The notes: a model not told the origin generated them from the letters alone. A DNA stretch of 64,000 nucleotides from DATAXI01 sp963756185 (GCA_963756185.1 CAVWMS010000006.1:59465-123464), one strand, 5' to 3'; positions 53,011 to 63,315 are shown, counted from the first letter of the stretch. Numbers and translations are program-made.

Positions 53011-53489
53011 GACCAGCACAAATTGCCCTCGATAATTATTTTGTGTCTGAGTTGCAATTCACTGCAAATCAGTCGTTTAATGCGGATCAGCCGCACCCAA
53101 TCGACATAACCGATCTCCAAGTGACGCATGATGCGGTTTCAATCTCTGAAAACCGTCACAAGTGGCAAATTACCCTGCGGGTGGCACTAAATACCAAATC
53201 TGACCGCAACTTGCCGTATTGCTTTCTTGTGGAAATGGTCGGGTTCGTCGATGTGGCGGATTCGGTTTCAGAGGAGAACATCGAGCGATTCGTTGGCATC
53301 AACGGTACGTCACTCTTGTTTAGTGCGGCACGTGAAATTGTCCGGGCTGTAACGATGCGCGGACCGTTCAAACCAATCCTGCTGCCAACGGTTTCATTTT
53401 GGGAGCCAAAACCTGAACCGCCCCCGGAATCGACAGAGGCGACATCCGGCGAAGACGATCCGCCAGCCACACAGGAAAACCCGGTCTAG
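53007..53489 (+). CDS. SecB-like chaperone of the TAC module
   Basis: 160 residues with a SecB fold pattern: ISENRHKWQITLRVALNTKS, LPYCFLVEMVGFVDVADSVS, FVGINGTSLLFSAAREIVRA, VTMRGPFKPILLPTVSFWEP. SecB normally holds preproteins unfolded for SecA; SecB-like proteins next to TA pairs protect the antitoxin from aggregation and proteolysis. The C-terminal tail is Pro/Glu-rich. It is coupled to the antitoxin by an ATGA overlap. No other secB is in view. Confidence 0.78.
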   Translation: MRPAQIALDNYFVSELQFTANQSFNADQPHPIDITDLQVTHDAVSISENRHKWQITLRVALNTKSDRNLPYCFLVEMVGFVDVADSVSEENIERFVGINGTSLLFSAAREIVRAVTMRGPFKPILLPTVSFWEPKPEPPPESTEATSGEDDPPATQENPV

Positions 53490-53654
53490 CTTTCGACTGC
53501 AACGCCGGAAGTTTCTACCCTATAATTCCCATACCGAACCGGCACTTTCCGATTTAATAAAACGTGGTGAAAAAACGAAAGTTATCCTGAGAAGAAGGTC
53601 TTCCGGGCGGCGAGACGCACGCTCGCATTCCTACCGAATCGCAGCGTCCATTCA

Positions 53655-53671
53655 GCCTGCCAAAGGCAGGC
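53655..53671. other. Short hairpin between the TAC module and the polysaccharide cluster
   Basis: GCCTGCC-AAA-GGCAGGC, a 7-base perfect stem in the 285-base non-coding stretch 53490-53773. Related words CCATACCGAACCGGCAC and CCATAATGAACCGGCAC also recur in this stretch, suggesting degenerate repeats. No T run follows the hairpin on either strand. Confidence 0.3.
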
Positions 53672-53773
53672 AGGTTAGGCATTTGGGACCACTTCCGTGA
53701 ATTTCCATAATGAACCGGCACCGACACCCGGGCGGTCCATAATTCTCATACCTCCGATCGGAACCGACGCAGC

Positions 53774-54935
53774 TCAGTGAGACGCCGGCTGCCCGTTGAG
53801 CGCCTCCCGGTACAGCGCCTCGTACGCGGTGGCCATCGCCTCGGTGGAAAATCTCGACGCCGCCAGCGCCCGGGCCGCATTCGCGCGGCGGGCCAGTTCC
53901 GCGCGGTCGCCCAGCACTTCGATGCCCGCATTGTCCTCGGAGAGCCGCACCGAGTTGGTCTCGTCCAGGAAAGGCATCTCCCGGTGGATGCCCTCGGAGA
54001 CGGCGCACGGCAGCCCGGCGGCCATTGCCTCGAGCACGGCAAAGGGCATTCCCTCGTACTCCGCCGTGTGCAGCAGCAGGTCGCCGCTGGCCAGCAGCGG
54101 CGTCACCTCTTCCCGCCAGCCCAGCCGCTGCGCTTGCGAGGAGATGCCCAGGGCGGCCGCCCGCGCATCCCATTCTCCCGCCAGCGGGCCGTCGCCGATC
54201 CAGAAGAACTTCGCCTCCGGCACCCGCGCCAGGATGCGGGCGGCGATCTCGAGAAAAAGCAGCGGGCGCTTCTGCGCCGTCATCCGGCCCACGGCGAAGA
54301 TCGCCAGGTCGTCCGGGGCCAATCCCAGTTCCGCGCGCCTGCGGGCTCGCTCGGAATCGGGAAGGGGAGGGGGAATCGGAACACCGTTGGGAATCGCCGT
54401 GCACCGCGGCGCCGCAGTCGAGGAAATGCTCGAGGTCCGCCCGGCGCGGCTCCGAAACGGCGACCAGCCTTCCGCGATAACCCCGCAGCGCCCGGCGGGC
54501 GAGGCCATCGCGCAGCCATGCTCCCTTTGCGCCCAGGAAGCCGGCGTTTTGCGTGATATGGATGGTGCAAACGCTCGGGCGCGGGATCATTCCCGCCGCG
54601 TGGATTAAATCGAGCCCGTCCTCGAGATTCTGCTTGTTCACGTGAAGGATGTCCGGCCCGAGCGCCTGCCATTCCTCCGCCGCGCGCGATGGCGTTGCGC
54701 GGTCCAGCCATGCCCCCAGGGAGCGCCGCCGCCGGTCGTACGTGTTCGTGTACTTGGCGCGATGCACCTCGCCGAATCCGGCGAAGCGCGCCGCGATATC
54801 GTCCATGCGCGGATGGGCGGCGGTCCAGAGCATCAGTTCATGGCCGCGCCGGGCGAGCGCCTCGCCGAGATAGACCAGGAACGTCTCGCCGCCGCCGCGC
54901 GATCCCGAGCTGCTGCTGGCAAAGAGAATTTTCAT
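53774..54935 (-). CDS. GT4-type glycosyltransferase, frameshifted
   Basis: GT-B fold. It begins MKILFASSSSGSRGGGETFL (nucleotide-sugar transferases of family 4 open this way), then DILHVNKQNLEDGLDLIHAA. After an extra G near 54413 (CACGGCGATTCCC for CACGCGATTCCC) comes AIPNGVPIPPPLPDSERA, then FAVGRMTAQKRPLLFLEIAA, and the E-x7-E type donor motif in HTAEYEGMPFAVLEAMAAGL. About 386 residues corrected. It adds a sugar to a lipid-linked or protein-linked glycan at the inner membrane. Last gene of the minus-strand run. Confidence 0.8.
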
Positions 54936-54960
54936 CGCCCCAATACCTCGCGGAAGACAT

Positions 54961-56019
54961 TCACCCATTTTGCCGCCCCTTTGGTCCGGTGTCCACTGCG
55001 GCCGCCTTGGCCCGCGAAGCGGCGCCCCATTGCTTTGCCAGCGCCGGGTCGGCGGCCAGCCGCTCCATGCAGCCGGCCAGCGCCGCCACGTCGCCGGCGG
55101 GAAATCGCAGCCCATTCACCTCCGGCTCGACCAGGTCATAACCCGCGCCGACCGCATCCGAACAGATCACGGGCAAGCCCGCGCCGATCGCCTGGTTGAC
55201 CACCACGCCCCAGCCGTCGTACCGGCTCGGCAGGATGAAAACGTCGGCGCGCGCGAAGAGCCCCGGCAAATTCCTCCGGCGGCTGAAACCCGGCGTACTC
55301 GATGCGCCCGCGCACGGCTTCCGGCACGCGCGTCAGCAGTGCCGGCAATTCCGCCTCGCGCCCCGCCAGCAGCAGGCGCGCGCCCGGCTGCCGCGGCGGC
55401 GATTGCGGCAAACGCTTCGAGCAGATGGTCCAGTCCTTTTCGCGCGATCATTTGTCCGCAAAAGAGAAACACCGTTTCCTCCGGGTCGGCGAGCCGGACG
55501 TTCCGCCGCCAGAAACGGCGCGAGCTCGCAGTGGTACGGGATGCAAAAATGCCGCGGTTCCGGAAAGCGCGCGGCATATTGCCCTTCCGCCAGCGAGCCG
55601 ATGCCCACGATGGCCGCGGCGCGATGCAGCGGCGCGGTCAGCCGGTCGTGCAGCGCTCCGCGGCGCTGTTTGTTCCGCGAGCCGCTCGCCCCAGAAGACC
55701 CACGGCTTGCCGCGCAGGCCAAATCGCATCAGCCATTGCGCCGTCACGGACATCATCGTGTTGAGCACGACGATTTCCCTGTCGCGAAAATCGGGCAGCG
55801 GCAGGTTCATATGGCAGCGCGCTGAGCCGATGGGAAACCAGAACCCGCGAGCATTCGCGAGTAATCGGGCAGCGGCTTCTCGGGCCAGGGCGAATCGGGC
55901 GCGGCGGCCTCGAGGTAATAGACGCGCAAATCAACATCGTCCCGCCGGGCCAGCGCGGCAAAGATGTCCCGCTGGTAAGGCGACGGGACCACGGAGAGGA
56001 ACGCCACGCGGTATTTCAT
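54961..56019 (-). CDS. GT4-type glycosyltransferase, several frameshifts
   Basis: Pieces in order: MKYRVAFLSVVPSPYQRDIF; EIVVLNTMMSVTAQWLMRFG; IPYHCELAPFLA; EETVFLFCGQMIARKGLDHL; LLLAGREAELPALLTRVPEA; RADVFILPSRYDGWGVVVNQ; AGLPVICSDAVGAGYDLV. This is a complete GT-B transferase with the C-terminal donor site (SRYDGWGVVVNQAIGAG). At least four one-base shifts interrupt it. Its ATG overlaps the stop of the next-upstream gene (ATGA), so the operon is tightly packed. Confidence 0.7.
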
Positions 56020-57216
56020 GACTCGGTCACGGATGCGGGCTTCGGCGCGCTGCCGGCCAGCCAGCGGTAGATGCCCGCCATTTCCGCGGCGATCACCGGC
56101 CACGCGAAACGCTCGAGCGACCAGCGCGCGGCCCCTCGCGCCCATCTCTTCCCGCTCCGCGTCGCTCATTGCCAGGAACCGTTTCAGCCCTTCGAGGATG
56201 CTTTCCTTCTCAGGCTCGATGCGCGACCGCCGCGCCGGCCTCGAATCCCTCCGGCAGATTGCACTGCGGCGTCATCAGCACCGGTTTGCCGCAGGCCCAG
56301 GCCTCGAGCACAACCATTGGCTGGCCTTCGCTCACCGATGGCAGGACGAATCCGTCGCAATACCAAAATGCGTCCTTCTTGTCCTTGCCAAAGAGCGGGC
56401 CGGGAAAAGTCACCGAGTCGTGGATATGATAGCCGGAGGAAACGCGCCGCAGCCCCATCTGGTGCCCGTGCTCGTCCCAGCCGGCGATGACGAGGCGCCA
56501 GTTCTTGCGAGTCTCCGCATCGAGCCGGCTCCAGGCTGAGAGCAGGTTGGGCAGGCTTTTCTTCGGGTGCAGCCGCCCGAGATAGAGCAGCGTCTTGACG
56601 CCGGGATTGGCCTTGGCCCACCACGGCGCCGCCGGCACGGGCTCCTCCGCGGGCGGCGCCTCGATCCCATTCGGAATCACGCAGACCGGTCCGGTAAATC
56701 CGTAGTCGCGGATCGCCTTCGCCTCGGCCGCGTTGAGCGCGTGGAGGCAGGCCGCGCCCTCGATGTTTGCTTTCTCGAACAGCTTTGCCGCCAGCCGTTT
56801 CTTCCAGCCGGAATTTCGCAGCGCCCACGGGTCCAGCATCCCGTGAGGGGAAATGATGCGCGGCTTGCCGGTGCGCCGGGTGAAGGCGTAGGCTGACCAC
56901 CGAGGGATGCATCCAGAGCCCGTGGAGGTGCAGCACGTTCAGATCTGCGCCCAGCACCTTGCCCAGCAGGCCCGGCGCGTACGAGAAACGCCTTTGGCCC
57001 CACCGGCGCAGCCGTGCGCGGCAGCAGCGGGCTCCATTCCGCAAGTTCCCCTTCGGCCGCCGGCCCGAAAACTTCGACCTCGATGCCCGGCTGCGACTCG
57101 AGTTGCGCCGCCAATTGCCGCACACTGGTGAACACGCCGCCGCCCGCGCGAGTGAGATGGGCCGTGATCAGCCCCGCGCGCAACACCTGCCAGCGGGCCG
57201 GGACCGGGGTATCCAT
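56016..57216 (-). CDS. GT4-type glycosyltransferase, several frameshifts
   Basis: Pieces: LRAGLITAHLTRAGGGVFTS; LNVLHLHGLWMHPSVVSLRL; MLDPWALRNSGWKKRLAAKL; CVIPNGIEAPPAE; TLLYLGRLHPKKSLPNLLSA; GFVLPSVSEGQPMVVLEAWA; CGKPVLMTPQCNLPEGF. The donor-binding E-x7-E region (SEGQPMVVLEAWACGKP) is intact. The true C-terminus (WPVIAAEMAGIYRWLAGSAP) is in another frame and ends in ATGA shared with the next gene. HGLWMHPS and the Asn-Gly loop are typical of colanic-acid-type GT4 enzymes. Confidence 0.72.
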
Positions 57217-57279
57217 CAGCGTCGAGTGGGAGCGGGGCGCCGGGGAATCGGCCGCGGCGCCGGCGCGCGATTGCGCCTG

Positions 57280-58743
57280 TCACAGCAGGAAAATGTAGCC
57301 GAGCACGAGGCCGGCGAGCGGTCGGCAGCAGCGCGGTGCTGAGCCAATTCATCGAGCGCATGGTGATGACCGCCGAGAAAAATCCCGACGCGTACACCAA
57401 AATGCCAAATTCCGAATTCTTGGGCGAGGCAAGCAGATTCCACCATGCACAGCAGGCCCCGAGGAAAAGCGAGGTGAGAAAAACGGCGAGAAGCCCGTGC
57501 ATGATGTATTCCTCGCCCACCACGCTGGTGGCGATGGTCCAGCCATTCGCGCCGAAAATATCCTCGACCGTCACGCTCATCCCTTCCGGCTTGCCCGGCC
57601 AAAAGACGCGCGGGATGGGATGGATCAGCGCCAGGTAGGGAATCTCGAAGTCCGTATAATCGTGGTGCCGCGGAAAGTAGTCCACCACGCGCGAGATGGC
57701 GTAGAGATTGTTATCCACCGCCAGCGACTCCTGCTCCGGCGTGGCGAGACCTGCTCGTAATATTTTCCCCGGATGTACTCCTGCAGGCCCACGTCCCGGA
57801 AATCGAGCATCAGCTTGGTTGCCGCCACCATCGCCACCATGCACAGCGCCGCCAGCACCACGATTTCCTTGGTCTGCCGGCGGTTGGCCGCGAAACTGTA
57901 GCCGATCAGGAACGTCACCAGGTACGAGGCGAAAATATTCCGCGTCCCGCTCGAGAAGCCGTAAAACAAGGTGAAGAGCACCCCGAGCGCCACGAAGAAA
58001 GTCTGGAACCAGCGATGCTGCCGGCGCCGCGCGATGAGGATGCCCCCCAGCGGCGGCACGAGGTAGAGGAGCATGCTCAGTCTCGTAGAGCATCGCCTTC
58101 CAGTCGCCCAGTTGCCCGCGCCCCCACGGTTGAACGAAGCGCGGCTGCATGAAATACTCGACCATGCCGACGAAATTGAAATGCACCGCGATGAGCATGT
58201 TCAGGTAGCCGACGATCACGCAGGCCCAGAAGATCGAGAACAGGACCGCAGCTGGGCACCGGCTGCTGGAAGACGCTCCTGGAACGGGTGCTTGCGCTTC
58301 GGCGGGACGAGATGGCGCCCGGCGACAATGCCGGCATAGGCCCAGATGCAGGCCAGGACGGCGGTGCGCGTGGAATTCATGCCGGCCAGGCTGTTGTAGC
58401 GCTGCTGTTTGCCCAGGAATTCCGCGAGCGTGAGGAAGTAGAGCGACACCAGGGCCATCAGGTCGGTGCGCAACACCACGTTGTGAATGCCGCGCCGCAG
58501 GTCGAAGCAGATGCTTCCCACCAGGCTCACCAGCACCCCCACCGCGCCGAAACGGGCCACGTCCTCGGGCGTCGACCCGCGCAGGCAAAACGCCGTGGCC
58601 GCGAGGCCGAGCAGGCAGAAAATGGTGCCCCTCAGGTCGGGCCGGGGTGCGTCGCTGTCCGCGGGCTCGGCTGGCGGGGCCGGCTGTGGCGGGCCGCGGC
58701 CTGGCGGGCGCCGGTAACCGGGGCGTGCGACGGCTCTATTCAT
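57280..58743 (-). CDS. Wzy-like polysaccharide polymerase, several frameshifts
   Basis: A polytopic membrane protein in at least four frame pieces: LRGTIFCLLGLAATAFCLRG; TDLMALVSLYFLTLAEFLGK; FWACVIVGYLNMLIAVHFNF; FFVALGVLFTLFYGFSSGTR; YLVTFLIGYSFAANRR; FEIPYLALIHPIPRVFWPGK; LLAVFLTSLFLGACCAWWNL; ending LAGLVLGYIFLL. The large loop before IPRVFWPGKPEG is characteristic of O-antigen/oligosaccharide repeat polymerases. It probably joins repeat units made by the surrounding transferases. ATG 58743 has GGGA upstream; 58776 is the alternative. Confidence 0.7.
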
Positions 58744-58885
58744 GGGATCCCGCTGGGATTGTGATGAAATAGCCATGGGCTGAAGGTTTGTGGCGAGGCC
58801 TCCCATCGCATGCAGAGAGTAGGAGCATTATTTGCCTCGGATGCAAGTTTCCTGCCACGGGCATGGCTACCAATACGGCGGCGGC

Positions 58886-59778
58886 CTAGCGCAGGTCCAG
58901 CATGCGCTCCGGCTCGAGCCGGCCCCGGACGATATGCCATAGGGCGTAGAGATTCCCGGCGAATCGCTGGCGTCGCATGCGGGACTGCCCCGGGTGCAGG
59001 ATCAGCACGAAATTGCGGCATGGACGCTTGAGAACGAACTCCCATAGCGCGTGCAGCCGCGGTACGGATCCTTTTCGGGCAAGATAGGCGGGGTTCATCA
59101 CCTCGGCGAAACCGAGCATCCTGTCGCTGATCCGGCTGCCCGGCGCCCGAAGATGGACCGCCATGCTCCCATAATAGTATCCCACCTCTCCATGCCTCCG
59201 CGCGCGTGTGCCGAAATCGACATCCTCCATCACCGAATAAAGAGGAAGCCGCTCGTCGAATCGTTCCCGTTCGAGCACGGTCGACCGGACGCACATATTG
59301 CAGCCGTACACGGAACCCCACGTGGCATCCGACGGGTAGTATTTGCCCGCCTTTTCCCCAAGGCCCGGGGCGCGCTTGTCAGCTCCAGGGCCTGTTGGGC
59401 AGTCACGTTCCCATTCACCAGCAGATGGCCCATCACCAATGCGAGGTGGTCGTTCTTCACAAACAGCTCTTCCATGTTCTTCAGGTAATCGACATGGAAA
59501 ACCATGTCGTCGTCCACGAACGCGACAAACAATGGGCTCGTCCTCAGCGAGTCAATTCCTCTGTTTCGCTGGACCGATGCCCCGCGCGGCGAAATCACGC
59601 GCGTGACGATTGGGGCGAACCACCCGGGTTCCGGAAAGTCGCTCTCGCTCGCCACGCTCACCACGACTTCATCCGGAAGCCGGCTTTGGCATAGCAGCGA
59701 TTTCAACGTCTCCCGGAGAATTTCCGGACGGCCGTTCGAGGCGATTACCACCGCGAGACGGGGCTGGGGACGGTCCAT
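58886..59778 (-). CDS. GT2-type glycosyltransferase, frameshifted
   Basis: GT-A fold: RLAVVIASNGRPEILRETLK, RGASVQRNRGIDSL, then the metal site LFVAFVDDDMVFHVDYLKNM. After a one- or two-base shift near 59335 the frame continues YGCNMCVRSTVLERERFDER, LPLYSVMEDVDFGTRARRHG (second conserved acidic motif EDVDF), YYYGSMAVHLRAPG. About 297 residues corrected. DDD and EDVDF are the usual donor and base motifs. A TTG 12 bases upstream is a less likely start. Confidence 0.8.
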
Positions 59779-59976
59779 GGCCTTATTCAAGGATGAATTC
59801 CGAAGGATGGAGGGTGAAGGGCGAATAGTGAAGAATGAAGCGAAGCGGCTTCATTTTCCCCGGGATGCAAGCTTCCTGCCACGGCCCCGCCCGGAAAACC
59901 TTTGATCCGGCTCCCCCACGCAATACCATGCCGCCCTCGTTCCCGCCGGCGGCTCGCCGATTGGCGGGCAGAGGTT

Positions 59977-61113
59977 ATGAGTGAGAGCAAAGGCAACCCT
60001 CCCGGCTCTGGCCTTCGAAAGGCCGCCGCGTGCGCGACGCTCCTCTTCGCCCTGATGTCCGCGGCTTTCCTGGCCCGCGGCTTGCAGCAATTGCTCCCGG
60101 CAAACAGCGCCACCCAGGCCAAGGATTTGCGCACCAACTGGACCGAGACACACCTCGTCCTGCATCGCCAAAGCCCATATGGCGATGCCGCCCCTTCGCC
60201 CTATCCACCCTGGACTTTCGCCGCCGCCATCCTCTTTTACGGCCCCGGCTGGCCGGCGGTGAAGCTCTGGTTTCTGCTCATTAACATTGCCTGCCTGTTG
60301 CTTTTGGCGGCATGGGCGTGGCGGGCCGTCCCTCGCGGCGGCCCGTGGACTGCCCCGCTGGCTGCCGCATCGGTGATGGCCATCAGTTCCATCGCGACCG
60401 GCCTCGGCCTGGGTCAGAACGCGATCCTTTATACCGCGTTTCTCGCAGCCGCATTTCTTTCGTATGAACGCGGCTGGCGCATTCTCAGCGGCCTGTTGCT
60501 CGGCATCGCCATGTCAAAGATCAGCATCGCGCTGCCATTCGCCCTGCCGTTCCTTTTTCGAAAGGAAATCAGGGTGCTCGCCGCCGCCGCCGTTTACATC
60601 GCCGGCGCCACATTGCTGCTGGCGTGGTGGATTCATTCCACGCCATGGCAAATGCTCGAAGCCTGGATTCCCGCCGCCCAGCGCAACAACGGCATCGCCT
60701 ACGGCCCCGCAAGCCTGCTGGTTTGGGCCGGAGCGCCCGCCGGCATCGCCACGCGCGGTTGCGCGGCGCTCTTCCTGGGCGCGGCGGTCGCGACGTTTGT
60801 TGCCTTGCAAAAACTGCCGATGCTCACGCTCTTCGGCCTCGCATCCGGCTTCGGGCGTTTATGGATCTACCATCGCGTGTACGACAACGTGATGCTGGCA
60901 TTTCTGCTGGTGGCGCTGGCCGCAGTTTACCTCCGCACGAAATCCCGCGCCGCCGCCGCCGCGTGGCTGCTGGTGGGTTTTACGCTCTGGTATCCGATTC
61001 ACGCGATGGATGTCCCCATCGTTCATTTGATCCACGTTTTGATCTGGCTCGCCGCCATGGTCATCCTGGCAATGGCGGATCGCCGGCCAGCGCCGCCCGG
61101 CTCGACTCGATAA
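59977..61113 (+). CDS. GT87-type (DUF2029) membrane glycosyltransferase
   Basis: 378 residues, about nine membrane helices (AACATLLFALMSAAFLARGL; LWFLLINIACLLLLAAWAWR; AAVYIAGATLLLAWWIH; MLAFLLVALAAVYL; WLLVGFTLWYPIHAMDVP). The first periplasmic loop has DLRTNWTETHLVLHRQSPYG then YPPWTF, the hallmark of the polyprenyl-phosphate-sugar-dependent GT87 family. It is the only plus-strand gene in the cluster and its last 53 bases overlap the 3' end of the convergent GT4 gene. Confidence 0.83.
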   Translation: MSESKGNPPGSGLRKAAACATLLFALMSAAFLARGLQQLLPANSATQAKDLRTNWTETHLVLHRQSPYGDAAPSPYPPWTFAAAILFYGPGWPAVKLWFLLINIACLLLLAAWAWRAVPRGGPWTAPLAAASVMAISSIATGLGLGQNAILYTAFLAAAFLSYERGWRILSGLLLGIAMSKISIALPFALPFLFRKEIRVLAAAAVYIAGATLLLAWWIHSTPWQMLEAWIPAAQRNNGIAYGPASLLVWAGAPAGIATRGCAALFLGAAVATFVALQKLPMLTLFGLASGFGRLWIYHRVYDNVMLAFLLVALAAVYLRTKSRAAAAAWLLVGFTLWYPIHAMDVPIVHLIHVLIWLAAMVILAMADRRPAPPGSTR

Positions 61114-62263
61114 CCGCGCGCGCGTTTGCGTCCCAGCCGTGCGTCTCGCTCACCGGTTTCCAATGGCTTTCCCACCAGTGCAGCTCGGCGGCCAGCTCGG
61201 CGGCGTCGCCGCTCGGAAAGATCGACCCGTTCTCGCGATGCCGGATCAAATCCTTGCCCCCGACCCGGTCGCTCACGATGCACGGCAGCCCGCAATTGAG
61301 CGCCTGCGGAATCACCAGCCCAAAGCCCTCCTCGAGCGATGGCAACACCAGCACCGACGATTTCCGGAACGCCTCCGCCAGCACCGTTTGCGGCACCGCG
61401 CCGTGGAATTCGAGCGGAATGCGCAGGCCATCCGCCGAATGAATCCTGCGCCTCGAGCCGAGAGGCTGGGGGCGCGCAGCCCCAGCGCCGAGATCCCGCT
61501 CCGCCTCCGGCGCGACTCCGCCGTAAAAATCCATCGTCCAATCCGGCCGCGGTCCCAGCGTTTCCAATGCATCGAGCAACGTTTTGAGTCCCTTGCGCAA
61601 GCCGGCCTGTCCCGCGAAGACGATCCGGAATCCCTTTGGCGCTTCCCGGCCCGACGCGTTGAAAATCTCCGTGTCCGCGCCATACCCGGCCAGCCAGATA
61701 CGGTCCGGCGTGATGCCGAGTCCGATCAATTGATCCCGCACCACCGTCGATGCCGCGCAGTGAAAATCCGCCAGCGCATACTCGCGCTCCTCGCGCGCGA
61801 ACCACGCCTTGTCATACGGGCAGACCTCTTCGAGGCGCAGCCCCACGCGGCGGTATTCCGGCTCCATGATCCGCACCCATTCGCGAGCCGGCCCGGTCGC
61901 GTGATTGAGCACTGTGCGCGCGCCCAGCTTCCGCGCCCGCTCGAAGCCGCGGAGCGCCTGGCCCGGCATCGCGTGAAAGAAATCGCACGGCTCGAGCGCC
62001 CGGCCCACCCACGCGTCAAACCCATGGTCCTGCCAAAGAAAGAGCGCCCGCGCGCCGGGCCGCAACCGCTCCGGCAGATACTTCAGCGCGCCGTAAACGA
62101 TGGTCGTCCGCAGCGAATGCGTGCGCACCGGCAGCCCCGCCGGCGTGCGAAGTTTCCAATCCGGATAACCCGAGTAATAGCAGCCGAGCGCGCCGGCCTT
62201 CGCCAATTCCCGCGCCAGCGGGTAGAGATGGCAGGGATTCGTCGCCGCGATCGAGATTTTCAT
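61061..62263 (-). CDS. GT4-type glycosyltransferase
   Basis: 400 residues from ATG 62263, one uninterrupted frame. N-terminal Rossmann half (MKISIAATNPCHLYPLAREL, FHAMPGQALRGFERARKLGA), then VLNHATGPAREWVRIMEPEY. The C-terminal half holds FRIVFAGQAGLRKGLKTLLD, VLVLPSLEEGFGLVIPQALN, CGLPCIVSDRVGGKDLI, the donor-binding motif. A stretch of about 20 basic residues (GAGAARPQPLGSRRRIHSAD) is unlike the family and may be a compensated double shift. The start overlaps the upstream GT2 stop by four bases. Confidence 0.85.
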   Translation of the reverse strand: MKISIAATNPCHLYPLARELAKAGALGCYYSGYPDWKLRTPAGLPVRTHSLRTTIVYGALKYLPERLRPGARALFLWQDHGFDAWVGRALEPCDFFHAMPGQALRGFERARKLGARTVLNHATGPAREWVRIMEPEYRRVGLRLEEVCPYDKAWFAREEREYALADFHCAASTVVRDQLIGLGITPDRIWLAGYGADTEIFNASGREAPKGFRIVFAGQAGLRKGLKTLLDALETLGPRPDWTMDFYGGVAPEAERDLGAGAARPQPLGSRRRIHSADGLRIPLEFHGAVPQTVLAEAFRKSSVLVLPSLEEGFGLVIPQALNCGLPCIVSDRVGGKDLIRHRENGSIFPSGDAAELAAELHWWESHWKPVSETHGWDANARAVIESSRAALAGDPPLPG

Positions 62264-63177
62264 TCGCGCCTCCCGAACGCCGCCTGCCATTCGTCGGCGC
62301 TGTGCATCGGGTGGCGCACCAGGTGCAGCCATTGCCGGTAAACGCGCGCCGGCGCTGGCTGGCGATGCCGCAGCGCCCACGGCAGCCCGCGCAGCGCCAT
62401 CCACCACCAGCGCGGTTCGCGCACCACCCAGGCCACGCCGCGCTTGCGCGCGTAATTGAGCTGGCTCAGCGCGCGGTAGGCCGACACCCCGAGCACCATC
62501 GGAAACGGGCAGCGCCGCCACGCACACCATTGCTCGTTGCGCGCGTGCCGGTGGTGATTGTGGATTTCGTTCCGCTTCAGCCGGCTGAAATGATGCCGGA
62601 TGACCGTGCTCGTGTCGTGATAGACCGCGTAGCCCGCGCTCAGGCATTGCAGCGTGTAATCGGTCTCGTCGTAGAGATGCTCGAATTCCGCCGGCCACCC
62701 CTCGAGCCTCATATAAACGTCCCGCCGGAACGCCGCCGCCGCGTTGATGTAATTGCCGATGTAACAACCCGGGCCGAAGTCTGAAATGTCCAGCGTCTCC
62801 GGAAACTCATCCGTACGCTGCGGGTACGACGCGACCGCGATGAGCGGATTTTTTTCGAACAGCTCGCGCACCCGCGCGACGAAATCGGCGTCGCTCGGGT
62901 AGCTGTCGTCGTCCAGGCTGATGACGATTTCGCACGTCGACGCCTTCATCAATTCGATTCGCGAGCGAATCGAGCCGCGCGATTTTTCATGCACGATGAA
63001 GAGCGCGTTCGGGAAATGTTCGCGCACATATTCCACCGTCCCGTCATCGCATCCGTCCGCGCAGAGCAGCAGCTCATCCGCCGGCGGCGAGAGCGCCGCG
63101 ACCACGCCCAGCGTCCGCCGCAGTTCCGGCAGCCGGTTGTGCGTGGCGATGCTGATGGCGCAACGAAGTTGACTCAT
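62260..63177 (-). CDS. GT2-type glycosyltransferase
   Basis: 305 residues, intact. RCAISIATHNRLPELRRTLG, then LLLCADGCDDGTVEYVREHF, the metal motif VISLDDDSYPSDADFVARVR, and YNYI/N-type acceptor region GCYIGNYINAAAAFRRDVYM with FEHLYDETDYTLQCLSAGYA (conserved ETDY). A C-terminal basic helical tail follows (RALSQLNYARKRGVAWVVRE). It probably adds one sugar to the growing repeat unit. The start overlaps the stop of a short frame upstream (ATGA). Confidence 0.9.
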   Translation of the reverse strand: MSQLRCAISIATHNRLPELRRTLGVVAALSPPADELLLCADGCDDGTVEYVREHFPNALFIVHEKSRGSIRSRIELMKASTCEIVISLDDDSYPSDADFVARVRELFEKNPLIAVASYPQRTDEFPETLDISDFGPGCYIGNYINAAAAFRRDVYMRLEGWPAEFEHLYDETDYTLQCLSAGYAVYHDTSTVIRHHFSRLKRNEIHNHHRHARNEQWCAWRRCPFPMVLGVSAYRALSQLNYARKRGVAWVVREPRWWWMALRGLPWALRHRQPAPARVYRQWLHLVRHPMHSADEWQAAFGRRE

Positions 63178-63314
63178 AACGGCTCGTAGATAGCCCGCAT
63201 TTGATCCGCGCCGTCATAGGCATGGGTGCGGTCTGACGAGCGCCAGGCTTCCTCGAGGCATACCTCGATGAAATCGGCTTCGTTCCTGGTCAGGCAAATG
63301 CCGCGGATTTTCAT
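63174..63314 (-). pseudogene. 46-residue GT2-like N-terminal fragment
   Basis: The frame reads MKIRGICLTRNEADFIEVCL, EEAWRSSDRTHAYDGADQMR, AIYEPL and stop. This is the opening of a GT2 enzyme (xGICLxxNEADFIExCL, then YD-G), with the rest of the catalytic domain absent. It overlaps the next gene by ATGA and follows the upstream GT2 stop by one base, so it still sits in the operon frame pattern; a small regulatory or coupling peptide is an alternative reading. Confidence 0.5.
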
Positions 63315-63315
63315 C

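Noticed and set aside
53655..53671. GCCTGCC hairpin as a terminator for the TAC operon or GT4 gene
   Set aside because: Seven-base stem without a T run on either strand; kept only as a hairpin feature.
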